From Sebastes aleutianus (lineage: Eukaryota > Chordata > Actinopteri > Perciformes > Sebastidae), in NCBI GenBank assembly GCA_916700875.1, contig CAKAKS010000072.1:41199464-41263463 (forward strand): DNA of 64,000 nt, in the 5' to 3' direction. The number at the start of each line of letters is the position of its first letter. Position 1 is the first letter of the stretch. Of the stretch, positions 32,101 to 41,420 are shown one piece after another. The notes below the pieces were generated by a model. It saw only the letters and a list, made by a program, of their open reading frames with translations. It searched no databases and had not been told where the DNA came from. The translations under genes and the position numbers were made by a program.

Positions 32101-34660
32101 ACCAACACAGGTAACTAACCTCTGACCTCTGACTCCTTCACAGCTGCTGTGAGATGCTGGTAAAATGAAACTGTACATCTATGACCCCCAGAGGATGAAT
32201 CAAACAGTGATGTTAATCACAACTCTCCGTTGTCTTCCCTCAGATCCTCTTCAAAACAGCGTCAGGTGAGTGGCAGTCTGTCCAGATACAGGACTCGGTC
32301 TCCCCGACGACGACCCCCACCACTTCGGTCGCCACCACCCCCACCACCTCGCCGCCGGCCGGCACCAAGAGGACGCTGGCGGGCGGACGGAAGGAACGGA
32401 CTCTGGCAAAAATTGCTCCGGCGGGGGGGATGGCGGGGGGAATGATATCGTTGAACACGTCGCAGCTCTCCTCGGCGACGCAGGCGGTGCAGACGATCAG
32501 CATCAACGGCGTCCAAGTTCAGGGAGTTCCTGTCACCATCACCAACGCAGGGGGTGAGCTGATGTTGGTTGTTTATGACTAGAGAGGCCGGAAAGCACTA
32601 AATAGAAAGACGTCAGATTGTTTTATAATGGAGGAGAATCACTTGAGTTTCTCTGGAAAAGACAAAGAACACCACAGACTGGGACCGTTATAGTGTAATT
32701 AAGTCATACAGTTGAGATATACGCTCACCGGCCACTTTATTAGGTACACCTTGCTAGTACCGGGTGGTCTTCATCTGCTTCAAGGTTGGACGTGTTGTGC
32801 GTTCAGAGATGCTATTCTGCATACCTTGGTTGTAACGAGTGGTTATTTGAGTTCCTGTTGCCTTTCTATCATCTCCAACCACTCTGCCCATTCTCCTCTG
32901 ACCTCTGACATCAACAAGGCATTTCCGTCCACACAACTGCCGCTCACTGGATCTGTTCTCTTGTTGGGACCATTCTCTGTAAACCCTAGAGATGGTTGTG
33001 CGTGAAAATCCCAGTAGATCAGCAGTTTAATACTCAGACCAGCCCGTCTGGCACCAACAACCATGCCACGTTCAAAGTCACTTAAATCCCCTTTCTTCCC
33101 CATTCTGATGCTCGGTTTGAACTTCAGCAAGTCGTCTTCACCACGTCTAGATGACGTAATGCATTGAGTTGCTGCCATGTGATTGGCTGATTAATTATTT
33201 GTGTTAACAAGCAATTGAACAGGTGTGCCTAATAAAGTGGCCGGTGAGTGTATATATATATATAACCAGAAGTAAAACTAAAACACACAAACGGTGTAGG
33301 GCAGACAGTTTGGTCATCTTAAAGAACTACAACTGATGAAAACAACAGTGTACAGTGTGTACATCTGCAGTGGTTTGAGATTATTCCAGCTGTGTGTCAC
33401 GCCTCTTTTACGTCCTCGCTCCTCGCTCCTCGCCCCTCGCTCCTCGCTCCTCGCCCCTCGCTCCTCGCTCCTCGCTCCTCGAGATGCATTTTAGTAATTG
33501 AGATGTCCTTCAAGATGGAGCTTTGAGATCGATTTCCGGGTCACAAGCCGGAGGAACGAGGAGACGAGGAGACGAGGAGACGAGACGAGGAGGCACGAAA
33601 TCAACTCTTTGCTGTCATGTGTCTGCAGCATTATGTTAATATCAGCATTAATCATTAATTAGAACTTCAGTCCACTCTGACTCGGTCAGCTGGTCTCAGT
33701 AGATTTTTAGAGGATGTTGTCCGGAGCCCTGCTGTGTCTCTAGCTCTACAGTGTGTCTCTAGCTCTACAGTGTGTCTCTAGCTCTACAGTGTGTCTCTAG
33801 CTCTACAGTGTGTCTCTAGCTCTACTGTGTGTCTGTCAGGCCAGCAGCACCTGACGGTTCAGGCGATGCAGGGCGGAGGGCTCCAGCTGGCAGCGACGCC
33901 GGGCCAGCCGGCCCTCCAGGTGGACCAGACGCTGACCCTGGAGCTGCCCGGTCAGCCGGGAGAGAAGAAGCGACGCATGGCCTGCACCTGCCCCAACTGT
34001 AAAGACGCAGACAAGAGGTGAGTGTGTCCAGAGATGGACACACAATATTACAGTTTTAAATCAAATGGTGTTAGGTTTGAATGCTCAGCTCTACCTGTAT
34101 ATACCTACCTGTATATATCTACCTTTATATATCTACCTGTATATATATATCTGACTGTGTGCGTGGACCCTGTGCAGGCCCGGCGAGGTGGGGAAGAGGA
34201 AGCACATCTGCCACGTCCCCGGCTGCGAGAAGACGTTCAGGAAAACGTCGTTGCTCAGAGCTCACGTCCGGCTGCACACCGGCGAGCGGCCCTTCGTCTG
34301 TAACTGGGTTTTCTGCGGGAAACGTTTCACACGCAGCGACGAGCTGCAGCGGCACGCCAGGACGCACACAGGTCTGTCTGCTGGAGACACTGAAACACAC
34401 ACACGTAAACACACACTGTGATGGTGCTAGTATTAGTAAAAGTATAATGATGATAAAATTGATTTATAGTAAGTAAAAGCTTTAATACAAATGATGATGT
34501 GTTTGTATTAAATTATCAACATTCACAACGTCACTTTCTTTCTGTTTCTTCCCCCTCAGGAGACAAGCGCTTCGAGTGCAGCCAGTGTCAGAAACGCTTC
34601 ATGAGGAGCGACCACCTGACGAAGCATTACAAGACTCACATAAACACCAAGAACCTGTGA
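19873..34660 (+). CDS. sp2: sp2, transcription factor Sp2 (complete, eight coding exons)
   Basis: Coding exons: 19873-19879, 28137-28213, 29612-30355, 31892-32110, 32244-32553, 33840-34017, 34178-34371, 34560-34660. Together they are 1830 bases, giving 609 residues against about 613 in human Sp2. The start MSEQQDSMATTVAV parallels the mammalian Sp2 N-terminus. The middle is Gln/Thr/Pro-rich (activation-type region, residues about 29-450). The Buttonhead box CTCPNC is at about 501-506. Three C2H2 fingers follow: C523/C528/H541/H545, C553/C558/H571/H575 and C583/C586/H599/H603. The protein ends TKNL. Finger 1 has KTSLLRAH, with Leu where Sp1 has His, an Sp2 trait. Family knowledge: nuclear, needed for early growth and often recruited at NF-Y/CCAAT promoters. 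Intron 1 is 8.3 kb. All phases match. Confidence 0.96.
20079..20138 (+). repeat. (CA)29 microsatellite
   Basis: Perfect run 200 bases inside sp2 intron 1. Confidence 0.98.
20140..20815 (+). repeat. 22-bp GCTAGC-rich minisatellite in sp2 intron 1
   Basis: About 29 copies of gctagctgctagttagctccgt with c/t and a/g variants. Every unit carries the palindrome GCTAGC, so the array has many short self-complementary sites. Confidence 0.97.
20816..23284 (+). mobile_element. sp2 intron 1: transposon with CAGTGGTGGAAGAAGTA ends and flanking sequence
   Basis: 21145-22165 has inverted ends (cagcggtggaagaagtac and gtacttcttccaccactg type) with a second nested end family at 21720-21912 (gtgcagccct). 22166-23284 shows no gene or recognisable repeat. 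Confidence 0.6.
23285..24540 (+). mobile_element. About 1-kb dispersed repeat, copy A
   Basis: Nearly identical over about 1 kb to 46685-47770. Ends such as gggacgattcacc and, in copy B, ggtgaatcgatccc are complementary, which suggests a non-autonomous DNA transposon. The conserved 78-codon frame inside both copies has no recognisable protein motif and I do not call it a gene. Confidence 0.75.
24541..25407 (+). other. sp2 intron 1, no recognisable content
   Basis: AT-rich sequence with no coding, RNA or repeat signal that I can support. Confidence 0.5.
25408..26770 (+). mobile_element. Nested pair of DNA transposons in sp2 intron 1
   Basis: Outer element: the left end ggctacagccacactaatgt and the right end, whose complement reads ggctacaaccacactaatat. 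Inner element at 25643-26229: ggctgcacaattaatcg to taatcgcgcagccc, of the hAT-like family at 9549 and 38477. Neither carries an intact transposase. Confidence 0.7.
27128..27830 (-). mobile_element. TTAA-flanked MITE, copy 2
   Basis: TTAAAGGGACTATTTGTAAC at the left and gtcacaaacagtccctttaa at the right. Its interior is the reverse complement of copy 1 at 18636-19281. Confidence 0.75.
27831..29036 (+). other. End of sp2 intron 1 and start of intron 2
   Basis: Apart from sp2 exon 2 (28137-28213), no gene or repeat was recognised. Confidence 0.5.
28137..28213 (+). CDS. sp2: sp2 exon 2
   Basis: The acceptor cctccAG ends at 28136 and the donor GTGAGT starts at 28214. It reads QQDSMATTVAVSPSEYLQPS and ends TASTQ in phase 0. 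The sequence ATTVAVSPSEYLQP is close to mammalian Sp2. Confidence 0.92.
29037..29547 (+). repeat. 0.5-kb TCTC/ACCTTC polypyrimidine tract before sp2 exon 3
   Basis: Almost pure pyrimidine, built on tctctcaccttc units, with no AG from 29046 to 29554. It ends about 65 bases before the sp2 exon 3 acceptor. Confidence 0.95.
29612..30355 (+). CDS. sp2: sp2 exon 3: glutamine/proline-rich region
   Basis: The acceptor ccctgtAG ends at 29611 and the donor GTACGT starts at 30356. It is 248 codons in phase 0. It starts DTQPSPLALLAATCSKIGPP, an Sp-family N-terminal motif, continues through a Gln/Pro-rich region with NIQYQMMPQIQ, and has a basic patch GKGRRGRKKKVV before ETILIEAGDNIIQ. It is GC-rich compared with its introns. 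A competing AG at 29555-29556 is discussed in the findings. Confidence 0.94.
30731..31362 (+). mobile_element. hAT-type non-autonomous element carrying 28S rRNA-like sequence
   Basis: Terminal inverted repeats tagggatgtaccgatacc (left) and ggtatcggtgcatcacta (right) are flanked by the perfect 8-bp direct repeat GTTTTGTC at 30723-30730 and 31363-31370. An 8-bp target duplication is a hAT hallmark. The interior from 30812 to about 31250 is GC-rich and ribosomal in origin. The element lies in sp2 intron 3. Confidence 0.85.
30812..31250 (-). pseudogene. 28S rRNA-derived fragment (D2/D3 region) inside the hAT element
   Basis: On the + strand, 30918-30951 reads tagactccttggtccgtg followed by tttcaagacgggtcggg. 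This is the complement of the highly conserved large-subunit rRNA sequence around CCCGTCTTGAAACACGGACC. The flanks (gggatcccacctcag, ccctcactttcattg) also match the complement of 28S. So the fragment is antisense to the + strand and truncated. The far-left half (31000-31250) is from a variable domain and is assigned with less certainty. Confidence 0.85.
31425..31880 (+). mobile_element. Dispersed repeat copy in sp2 intron 3
   Basis: Shares tgtctttcagaggttctag, aaaactgtcatgtccatttt and ggtcccttgacctctgacct with 44139-44530 and 17226-17480. It runs to within about 10 bases of the acceptor of sp2 exon 4. Confidence 0.65.
31892..32110 (+). CDS. sp2: sp2 exon 4
   Basis: The acceptor gtctgcAG ends at 31891 and the donor GTAACT starts at 32111. 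It is 73 codons in phase 0, reading AGNNLLIVQSPGQPAMVQQV ... VVQIPQQALKVVQAASATLP. This is a close match to the Sp2 activation region. Confidence 0.95.
32244..32553 (+). CDS. sp2: sp2 exon 5
   Basis: The acceptor ccctcAG ends at 32243 and the donor GTGAGC starts at 32554. It reads ILFKTASGEWQSVQIQDS, then a Thr/Pro-rich stretch, then KERTLAKIAPAGG and TISINGVQVQGVPVTITNAG. The last part is an Sp2 hallmark. Confidence 0.95.
32718..33254 (-). mobile_element. Internally deleted Tc1-like element, copy 1
   Basis: Inverted ends around ctcaccggccactttatta, with TA-rich flanks. On the minus strand from about 33109 it reads MGKKGDLSDFERGMVVGARR, the N-terminal helix-turn-helix start of a Tc1-like transposase. 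It then breaks frame and jumps to the C-terminal ...TTRY. The DDE core is missing. It is 537 bp long, the same as copy 2. Confidence 0.85.
33411..33600 (+). repeat. Two short complementary tandem repeats (ctcctcg and gaggagacg)
   Basis: 33411-33482 repeats ctcgctcctcgc, and 33551-33592 repeats acgaggag on the same strand. The two could pair as a hairpin with a loop of about 70 bases. It sits in sp2 intron 5. Confidence 0.8.
33732..33828 (+). repeat. 19-bp tandem repeat with decoy splice acceptors before sp2 exon 6
   Basis: Five units of tgtgtctctagctctacag. Four end in an acceptor-like CTACAG (last G at 33751, 33770, 33789 and 33808). The fifth is changed to CTACTG. The genuine acceptor ends at 33839. 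Confidence 0.95.
33840..34017 (+). CDS. sp2: sp2 exon 6: Buttonhead box
   Basis: The acceptor gtctgtcAG ends at 33839 and the donor GTGAGT starts at 34018. It reads GQQHLTVQAMQGGGLQ ... GEKKRRMACTCPNCKDADK. CTCPNC is the CXCPXC Buttonhead motif found just before the fingers in all Sp factors. The acceptor lies downstream of a 19-bp repeat that contains decoy acceptors. Confidence 0.95.
34178..34371 (+). CDS. sp2: sp2 exon 7: zinc fingers 1 and 2
   Basis: The acceptor tgtgcAG ends at 34177 and the donor GTCTGT starts at 34372. It encodes CHVPGCEKTFRKTSLLRAH and CNWVFCGKRFTRSDELQRH with the linkers TGERP and TG. The Leu in TSLLR replaces the base-contacting His of Sp1 finger 1. Confidence 0.97.
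34560..34660 (+). CDS. sp2: sp2 exon 8: zinc finger 3 and stop
   Basis: The acceptor ccctcAG ends at 34559. It encodes DKRFECSQCQKRFMRSDHLT, then KHYKTH and the tail INTKNL, with stop TGA at 34658-34660. Confidence 0.97.
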
Positions 34661-35400
34661 GCTGCTGCCGGAGTGACGGAGCGTATCACGCAGACAAACT
34701 GTGAAACTAAAGACTGTGTTAGAGGACGGAGGGGCAGAGGGAGCGTCTGTGACTCATCCCGTTAACGGGAAATACTCCAAAAAAAGTCCCCGTGTCCCCT
34801 CTCATCACTCCTCTAGGACACTGTGTAGCGTGCTGTACAAAGAAATCCTTCCTGGTGGACTTCAAACTGATCCAGCAAATTAAATAATAATAGTTTATCT
34901 TTGTCGTCTCTGGTCTGAGCGGAGGCCGCGACCAGCTCCGAACCGAACGGGTCAGACGACGAGACGGCGAGGCTTCACACGCAGACGCTCAACTCTGCTT
35001 ACTTATTTATGAACTTCCGTCGGGGGACGAACGTACGGCGAATTATCCCGACGACAACGCCAAGACCACAGGACTCCAGTCACTCTCTTTTATTTTGGTT
35101 TTCTTCCCCCAAATCCTGCTTTTTTCATTTGTTTGTCGCGGAGCTTTCAAGCACCAAAAAAGGAACAAATTCAACTCCATTGTTTTGTAGATTTAACAGA
35201 AATCTGTTTTTGTTTTCAGGTCTTTGTGTTTTAGCAGATTTAAAACCCCCTCTAACCCAGAATAGTTGGGGACCATCACATCAAAACTCCCCTCACAAGA
35301 CTTATGAAAACCTTTTAGAAGTTGACTATTTTTTTAAAGTGTGTGTATGCATACTATCATACATAATATTAATAATAAACTATTTATAACATTTTTCCAT
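34661..35400 (+). other. sp2: sp2 3' untranslated region
   Basis: Non-coding sequence follows the stop. The first good polyadenylation signal is AATAAA at 35374-35379. A transposon begins just after, at about 35429, which suggests the UTR normally ends near 35400. Confidence 0.55.
35374..35379 (+). promoter_or_regulatory. candidate polyadenylation signal of sp2
   Basis: AATAAA lies 714 bases after the sp2 stop, followed by a T-rich stretch. Confidence 0.5.
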
Positions 35401-35428
35401 ACAATTGTTAGAAATTGATTTACAAAGT

Positions 35429-36869
35429 AGTAGAGATGTGACGGTGAGGACATTTTCCCACCGGTTAATAATCTTTACAGGAAAAGATGACGGTCAACAT
35501 GTGTAGCACGCTGACTCTGATCTTTACTGTCGGGTGGCGGTGTGTCTGGCCTCTCCGGTCCAGCTTTCATGGCAAGGCCGCAGGTTCACCTGGCGCCGTT
35601 CGTCATGCACACCGGCTGTGACCGCTCCGTCTTCCTTCCCATTACAGCATTGGGTTTAACAAAGCCTCCAGGAAGAGCGCCGGTCGTCGATCCGGACTTT
35701 CGTAGTGGCCAAACGGAGGTACTACAACTTCCGTGTCTGTCACGTGATGCCATCGGGCCCAAAAATACTTTTTCCCATAGACTTCCATTGGGAGAGAGAC
35801 GTCTGTAACTCAGCGGATAATTTATTTTGAGGTGAATCAACTCCCCAGTACGATAAATAGTCCTTATTTAAATCATTAAAACACACTAACAGCTGAATCC
35901 AGAGTTATTTCCTTTCCTCCGTTCATGTGAATGAGACCCAGACCGAGGCTGGAGCGCCAAGCCGTGATGACGGCGAGACGTTGGGACCCCGTGACCGAGT
36001 CATGTGACCGAGCGGATGCTACTGCGTATGTTCCATGTGCCCAACATCCGGGTACTTTTCCAGGCGGAAGTCGAGCTATTTAGGCTTCATGCTCCACTGA
36101 GACACTTTCATAGGAATGACCGGGGCCCCGCCTCCAACGCTGGATCCAGTTCTCTTAATACATCCATGAGTTTAAATCTGAAATATTACTACATAGATGC
36201 TTTTCGCTTCGACACCAAATCCTTCTCCATCGTCTTGTCTGTCAACTCTCTCTCTGTGTGTATAGTCTGACTCCTGCTGCTCTGAGCTGAGACTCCGTAC
36301 GGAGCCGACACTCTTACTTTCAGTTTGTAGCGTCCGTCGTCCGTCGACTATCTGTTGATAACACGGAGCTGATGCGCCAAAATGAACTAAATGGGTTTTA
36401 TTTCTGTAAAAAAAAAAGCAAATCGACGGTGGGGGCTGTGGGTACGTAATGTAGCACGGCGTATCAGCGCCGTGTTATCAACAAATAGTCGGACGACAGA
36501 CGCTGCAAACTGACAGTGAATGCATCTGCTCCGTACGGAGTCTCAGCTCAGAGCAGCAGGAGTCACACTTCACACACAGAGAGAGAGATGACAGACGAGA
36601 CGATGGCGGAGGATTTGGTGTCAAAGCGAAAGTGTCTATTTGGCAATATTTCAGATTTAAACCCAACGCTATGAGAGAACCATGACGTTAATGAGGTAAT
36701 CGCCGTTAGGAGGACGGAGCGGTCACAGCCGGTGTGTGGACCGGAGAGGTCAGACACACCGTCACCCGACGGTACAGATCAGTCAGCGCTCTGCACATAT
36801 TGAACGTCATCTTTTGTTGTCACAAGTTGATTAACCGGTGGGAAGACGTCCTCGCCGTCACATTCCTAC
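35429..36869 (+). mobile_element. Foldback hAT-like transposon with a nested insertion, downstream of sp2
   Basis: The left end gagatgtgacggtgaggac matches the complement of the right end (gaatgtgacggcgaggacg), and the match continues for over 100 bases. A second inverted pair lies inside (about 36170-36385 with 36460-36670). A block at about 35660-36160 on the left has no partner on the right and looks like a later insertion. No transposase is recognised. Confidence 0.7.
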
Positions 36870-37311
36870 TGGGATGGCAAAGATTTAGAAGCAGTCACTA
36901 GAACAAAAAGCTCAGACGGGGTTTAACATGCAGTTCAGGGCCAGGAGTCACTGTGCCTTAAAAGTCGTCTTACAAATCTTAAAATTAATTTCCAAACAAA
37001 CGAAGCCAAAAAGTGAAGATCTGAGTAGTAAAGTAACGTCGTGGTGAAGATCCTGACGACCCACCGGTGCTCTCAATACAACAACGTGAAGGTCTGGACT
37101 AATCTCAACGTCAGCAAACGTTACAAACCACTTTTTTTGGAAGTGAGAAGCAAGATTGAATGTTGAAATTTGATTTGAATGTCACACTCAAACTTTGTTA
37201 AGCTTAGAAAGGTTTCAGATATTGTCTTGTGTCTGGTTGAGGGAGCATTAATGAGACAGTTGTGGGGCTTTGTGGGAGGCCATCCTGAGACTTTAGATGG
37301 GGCTTAAAGCT

Positions 37312-37668
37312 GCATTCACACCAGATCCAGCGGTGCGGCGAAAACGTTGAGTCCTCCCATTTATTCTGAATGGCGGTAGTACGTAGTACACAGCGGCCTG
37401 TGGCAGAAAGGTAGAAACATAATCAATATTTGGAACAATTAGGGCTGTCAATCAATTAAAATATTTAATAATGATTAATCACAAATAACTTCGACAGCCT
37501 TAGTAGAAACACAACCTGACGTCACGCTGCGGTGGCCAATCACGTAACCGGCCATTCAGATGGAACAAAAGACGCTAATCGTCGTGCCGTCAGTGTGCAG
37601 TCTTGTTAAAGTGACTCTCCACATCGACGCACAACGCTGCAGCCGCCTGGTGTGTGAATGCAGCCTGA
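37312..37668 (+). mobile_element. MITE with gctgcattcacacca ends
   Basis: The left end gctgcattcacaccagatcc and the right-end complement gctgcattcacacaccaggc are inverted repeats. An embedded segment at 37440-37502 (gggctgtcaatcaa ... ttcgacagcc) is another short inverted-repeat unit. Confidence 0.65.
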
Positions 37669-38476
37669 CGTCTAGTTCACTCTACACCACTTGAGCCCTG
37701 ATTTTCTGCTCCCTGACAAAAAGCCTCAGATCAGACTCAAATCAGCGTTGGCTCGCGTCATGTGTGAGCTGCTCAAAGATTTCCGCCAAGAGGCTCGCAG
37801 ACACATTCCAGATATCTACTGTAGCATGCTAAATATCCGGACCTGTCGGGGACTCTGGCCATGAGCTGCAGCCAATGAGAGTGCGAGACACGTGTTGATG
37901 GTGAACCTGGGGGAGGAGGGGTCGTCTGGAACAACAGGAACTGACTGGATGTGCTAGCAAAAAAGTTGTTGCACCGAGAGGAATGAATAGTAAAGAAGAC
38001 GTGTGGAAACCAGCTGTTTGGTGAACATGTGTTCACCAAACAACAACATCAGCAGTGTGTCTCCCGTATGGTATCACGTCATTTACTGTGTGCTTCTCGC
38101 ATGTTTTGGTGACTAAACGTAGTCTGGAGACGTCTTCGGGGATTCCTCCTGGTCAAAGATATCGTAGTGTGACTTCCTGTCTCCGTCAGATGTGTAGTGT
38201 TAAAACCACCACGACTTAAAGACTCAAGATTACAAGACGGCAAGTTGTGTCGTGAAGACAGTACTGAGATTGTGTCGTCGTGTGTTGTGTGAACTTGGCT
38301 GAAGTGTCCTATCACGATTAGACATAATGCCACAGACCTGTAGTTGTAGAGTGACGGAGGACGCAGCGTTGATCCTTGTGGAACACCAGAGTGATCGGGC
38401 CGTGGGTTAAGATCGTTCAATCAGTTGTTGGTAACGTCAGATGATCAGAGCTCCACTAACACCCGACTGACACACA
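37669..38476 (+). other. Intergenic, probable old interspersed repeat, no gene
   Basis: No coding frame with known motifs. The sequence has the even GC and broken frames of an old repeat, but I cannot name a family. Confidence 0.4.
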
Positions 38477-38905
38477 GGGCTGCACAATTAATCACATATT
38501 AATCACCATCACAATTTGGACTTCCCACAATTAAATGAACTTTAAACTGTGCTCCACTCATAGAAAACTGTCCTACAACCTACAGCGGCAGCAGCCTGTG
38601 AACACCTTTCAGTCCAGAGTAGAAGAGTAATACGCTGTACTGTTGTATAATACTCGTTTTACCAACGAGCAAAATGAAAATGCATCGAATCTCCAGGTGA
38701 AGACGAACCTCATTTTAAGTCTTATTTTGATTCAGAGAGTTGTGAATTAGCAGGAATGTAGCGCAGCGTGGAAGTGAAAGCAGCACTCTGTTGATTTAAA
38801 TGTGAAAGTGCAATACAAATATTTTGTCCTTTTAAATCAATTAATAATCGTGATGAATAATCGTGATTATCATTTTGGCCATTAATCGTGCAGCCCTACT
38901 GACCT
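38477..38905 (+). mobile_element. hAT-like MITE (gggctgcacaattaatc ends)
   Basis: The ends gggctgcacaattaatcac and attaatcgtgcagccct are inverted. The internal part (gtgaaagtgcaatacaaata) is shared with 21780-21912 and 26105-26225. Confidence 0.7.
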
Positions 38906-40209
38906 GCCTCAGAGATGTTCATTAAAGACTACCTAAGACTCTACTCTTTAGAGAAGTACTGCAAAGACTTTCTGGAGAGAACTCCTTCATTGTCTGTCAG
39001 GCGGCGACGGGGCCAAGCTGATTTAACGGTCAAACGGAGTCTCCGGGTGTTTAATTCAGTGACATATTAGTGATCACTCCGCTGATAAACCCGCTCTTTA
39101 CCTCCGACATCCAAACCAGGTCGATACCACAACAGGTACGCGAGCGTCCGGGGCTGAACTGAGTCCTTGAAGCCGTCGAGTATTCAGAGTTCATCCGATA
39201 TATGAACTTCTTCTCTTCCCACAAAGTTACTTTTTTTAAATCAAAACTTTTTAGACAGTATTCTTCTGTTTAGTTTTTGAATGGCTGCGTGTGTTTAGAC
39301 TTTTAATTTTAACATCAACGTCTCCTTTTATTAACTGAACAGTTGTGAGTTTTCATTATTGGTGTATACTTTAGAAAAACATGTTTATACTTCTCAAAGT
39401 ACGGTATCAAGATAAGGTCTGATACCGAGCCCTACTTACACTGTGTGTACTAATAAATAAGCAACTAATTTACAGGGTAACTTTTCTGCTTTACTCACGG
39501 TATCATTTAGATTTGATGATTTGTAGCCTATGCATTGCTGTATATACAGTGTGTGTGTGTATATATATATATATATACACTGTATATATATGATCAGATT
39601 TCCTTTTATTTGGCCTGACTTGACAATCACGTCCCGAGATGTAAAACAAACCTTTCTCAGGCCTCAGATCAGTTATTTTTTTCCAGCTTTAATTCTGAAT
39701 TAAGACGTTTAGTTGATCTCCAGATGTGCAGCATCAGGCCGACTGTACAGTATTCAAACTTTAATTTCTCTTTTGCTTTACAGGAAACATGTTTTTTTTT
39801 ATATATAATGAAGATTTACTGACTAACATGTCATCAGTCAGTCTGAAGTTGTTCCTTTTATTTAAAGAAATACACCGACTTCTTGTTAAAGGAGGCTTAT
39901 TGATCCTGTTAGCGTGGTGACGTCAGACAGCAGGTAGCGGCGGCGTGTTTTAATACTGTGACTCGTAAGTGGACGGCGCTGCCTCGCTGAACATCAACAA
40001 CTTTGACCAAAAAGCTGAAGTCAGATTTCTTTTAAAGCACTTTGAACCAGTTTTCCCTCAAAGTGCTTCACATAAACAGAAAGCTGACACATCGGTGGCC
40101 AATATTTGGTTTTATTTTTTCAAGAATGTGTCTGAGGACAAGCGATGCCATTATGTGATGGACAGACAGAGTCTGCTCATATTTATGTTTCATGTCTGAA
40201 TATGTAAAT
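38906..40209 (+). other. Intergenic, no gene recognised
   Basis: Contains a small TA/TG repeat near 39535-39590 that can fold on itself. Otherwise AT-rich unique sequence. Confidence 0.5.
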
Positions 40210-41420
40210 ACAGCGTGTGTCTGCAGCCGATTAGACTGTTATCAGGCTGTTAAATAGGTGTTATCACTCGCTGTCAGCACCATAGATGTGGGTCAGTAGC
40301 GGCCTACTACACCTACTACGTTATAGAAGTGAGTGAAACGTTACGTCTTTAGGTTTAGGCAACAAAACTACAACTTCTTTAGGTTTAGGCAACAAAACTA
40401 CAACTTCTTTAGGTTTAGGCAACAAAACTACAACTTCTTTAGGTTTAGCCAACAAAACTACAACTTCTTTAGGTTTAGGCAACAAAACTACAACTTCTTT
40501 AGGTTTAGGCAGTAAAACTACAACTTCTTTAGGTTTAGGCAACAAAACTACAACTTCTTTAGGTTTAGGCAACAAAACTACAACTTCTTTAGGTTTAGGC
40601 AACAAAACTACACTTTAGGTTTAGACAACAAAACTACAACTTCTTTAGGTTTAGGCAACAAAACTACAACTTCTTTAGGTTTAGACAACAAAACTACACT
40701 TTCTTTAGGTTTAGGCAACAAAACTACAACTTCTTTAGGTTTAGGCAACAAAACTACACTTTCTTTAGGTTTAGGCAACAAAACTACAACTTCTTTAGGT
40801 TTAGGCAACAAAACTACACTTTCTTTAGGTTTAGGCAACAAAACTATAACTTCTTTAGGTTTAGGCAACAAAACTACAACTTCTTTAGGTTTAATAAATT
40901 CACATTCTGTGTGAAACCAACAATGTGTTATTTGTCTTTGTGTTCACAGTTATTTCATCCAAACACAATGTTTTTCCCTAAACTTGACTAAGTGTGGTTT
41001 TGTTACCTAAACCTAAATAAGTTGTAGTTTTATTGACTAAACCTAAAGAAGTTGTAGTTTTATTGACTAAACCTAAAGAAGTTGTAGTTTTATTGGCTAA
41101 ACCTAAAGAAGTTGTAGTTTTATTGACTAAACCTAAATAAGTTGTACTTTTATTGACTAAACCTAAAGAAGTTGTAGTTTTATTGGCTAAACCTAAAGAA
41201 GTTGTAGTTTTATTGACTAAACCTAAAGAAGTTATAGTTTTATTGACTAAACCTAAAGAAATTGTTTTGTTTGTGTTCAAAAAGTTTCACTTTCACTTCT
41301 TACAACGTAGTAGGTGTAGTAGGCCGCTACTGACCCACATCTATGGTGCTGATAGCGACTGATAACGCCTATTTAATAGCCTGATAACAGTGTAATCGGT
41401 TGGTGTCTGGTAGACACAGT
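40210..41420 (+). mobile_element. Foldback element with minisatellite arms
   Basis: Flanking arms of about 120 bases (40226-40345 and 41290-41405) are inverted complements, including gtcagtagcggcctactaca. Inside them lie 18 copies of the 30-bp unit with tttaggtttaggcaacaaaa on the left (40350-40894) and about nine copies of its complement on the right (40990-41275), with a spacer of about 95 bases. The left copies read GGCAACAAAA. The right copies, complemented, read GTCAATAAAA. Confidence 0.9.

Noticed and set aside
40346..41275. 30-bp repeats considered as a CRISPR array
   Set aside because: The repeats are head to tail with no spacers, and the host is a vertebrate.
40321..41362. Frames encoding LLPKPKEVVV-type repeats
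   Set aside because: The 30-bp satellite is divisible by three and lacks stops; a protein would need both inverted arms to be selected as coding, and there is no sign of that.
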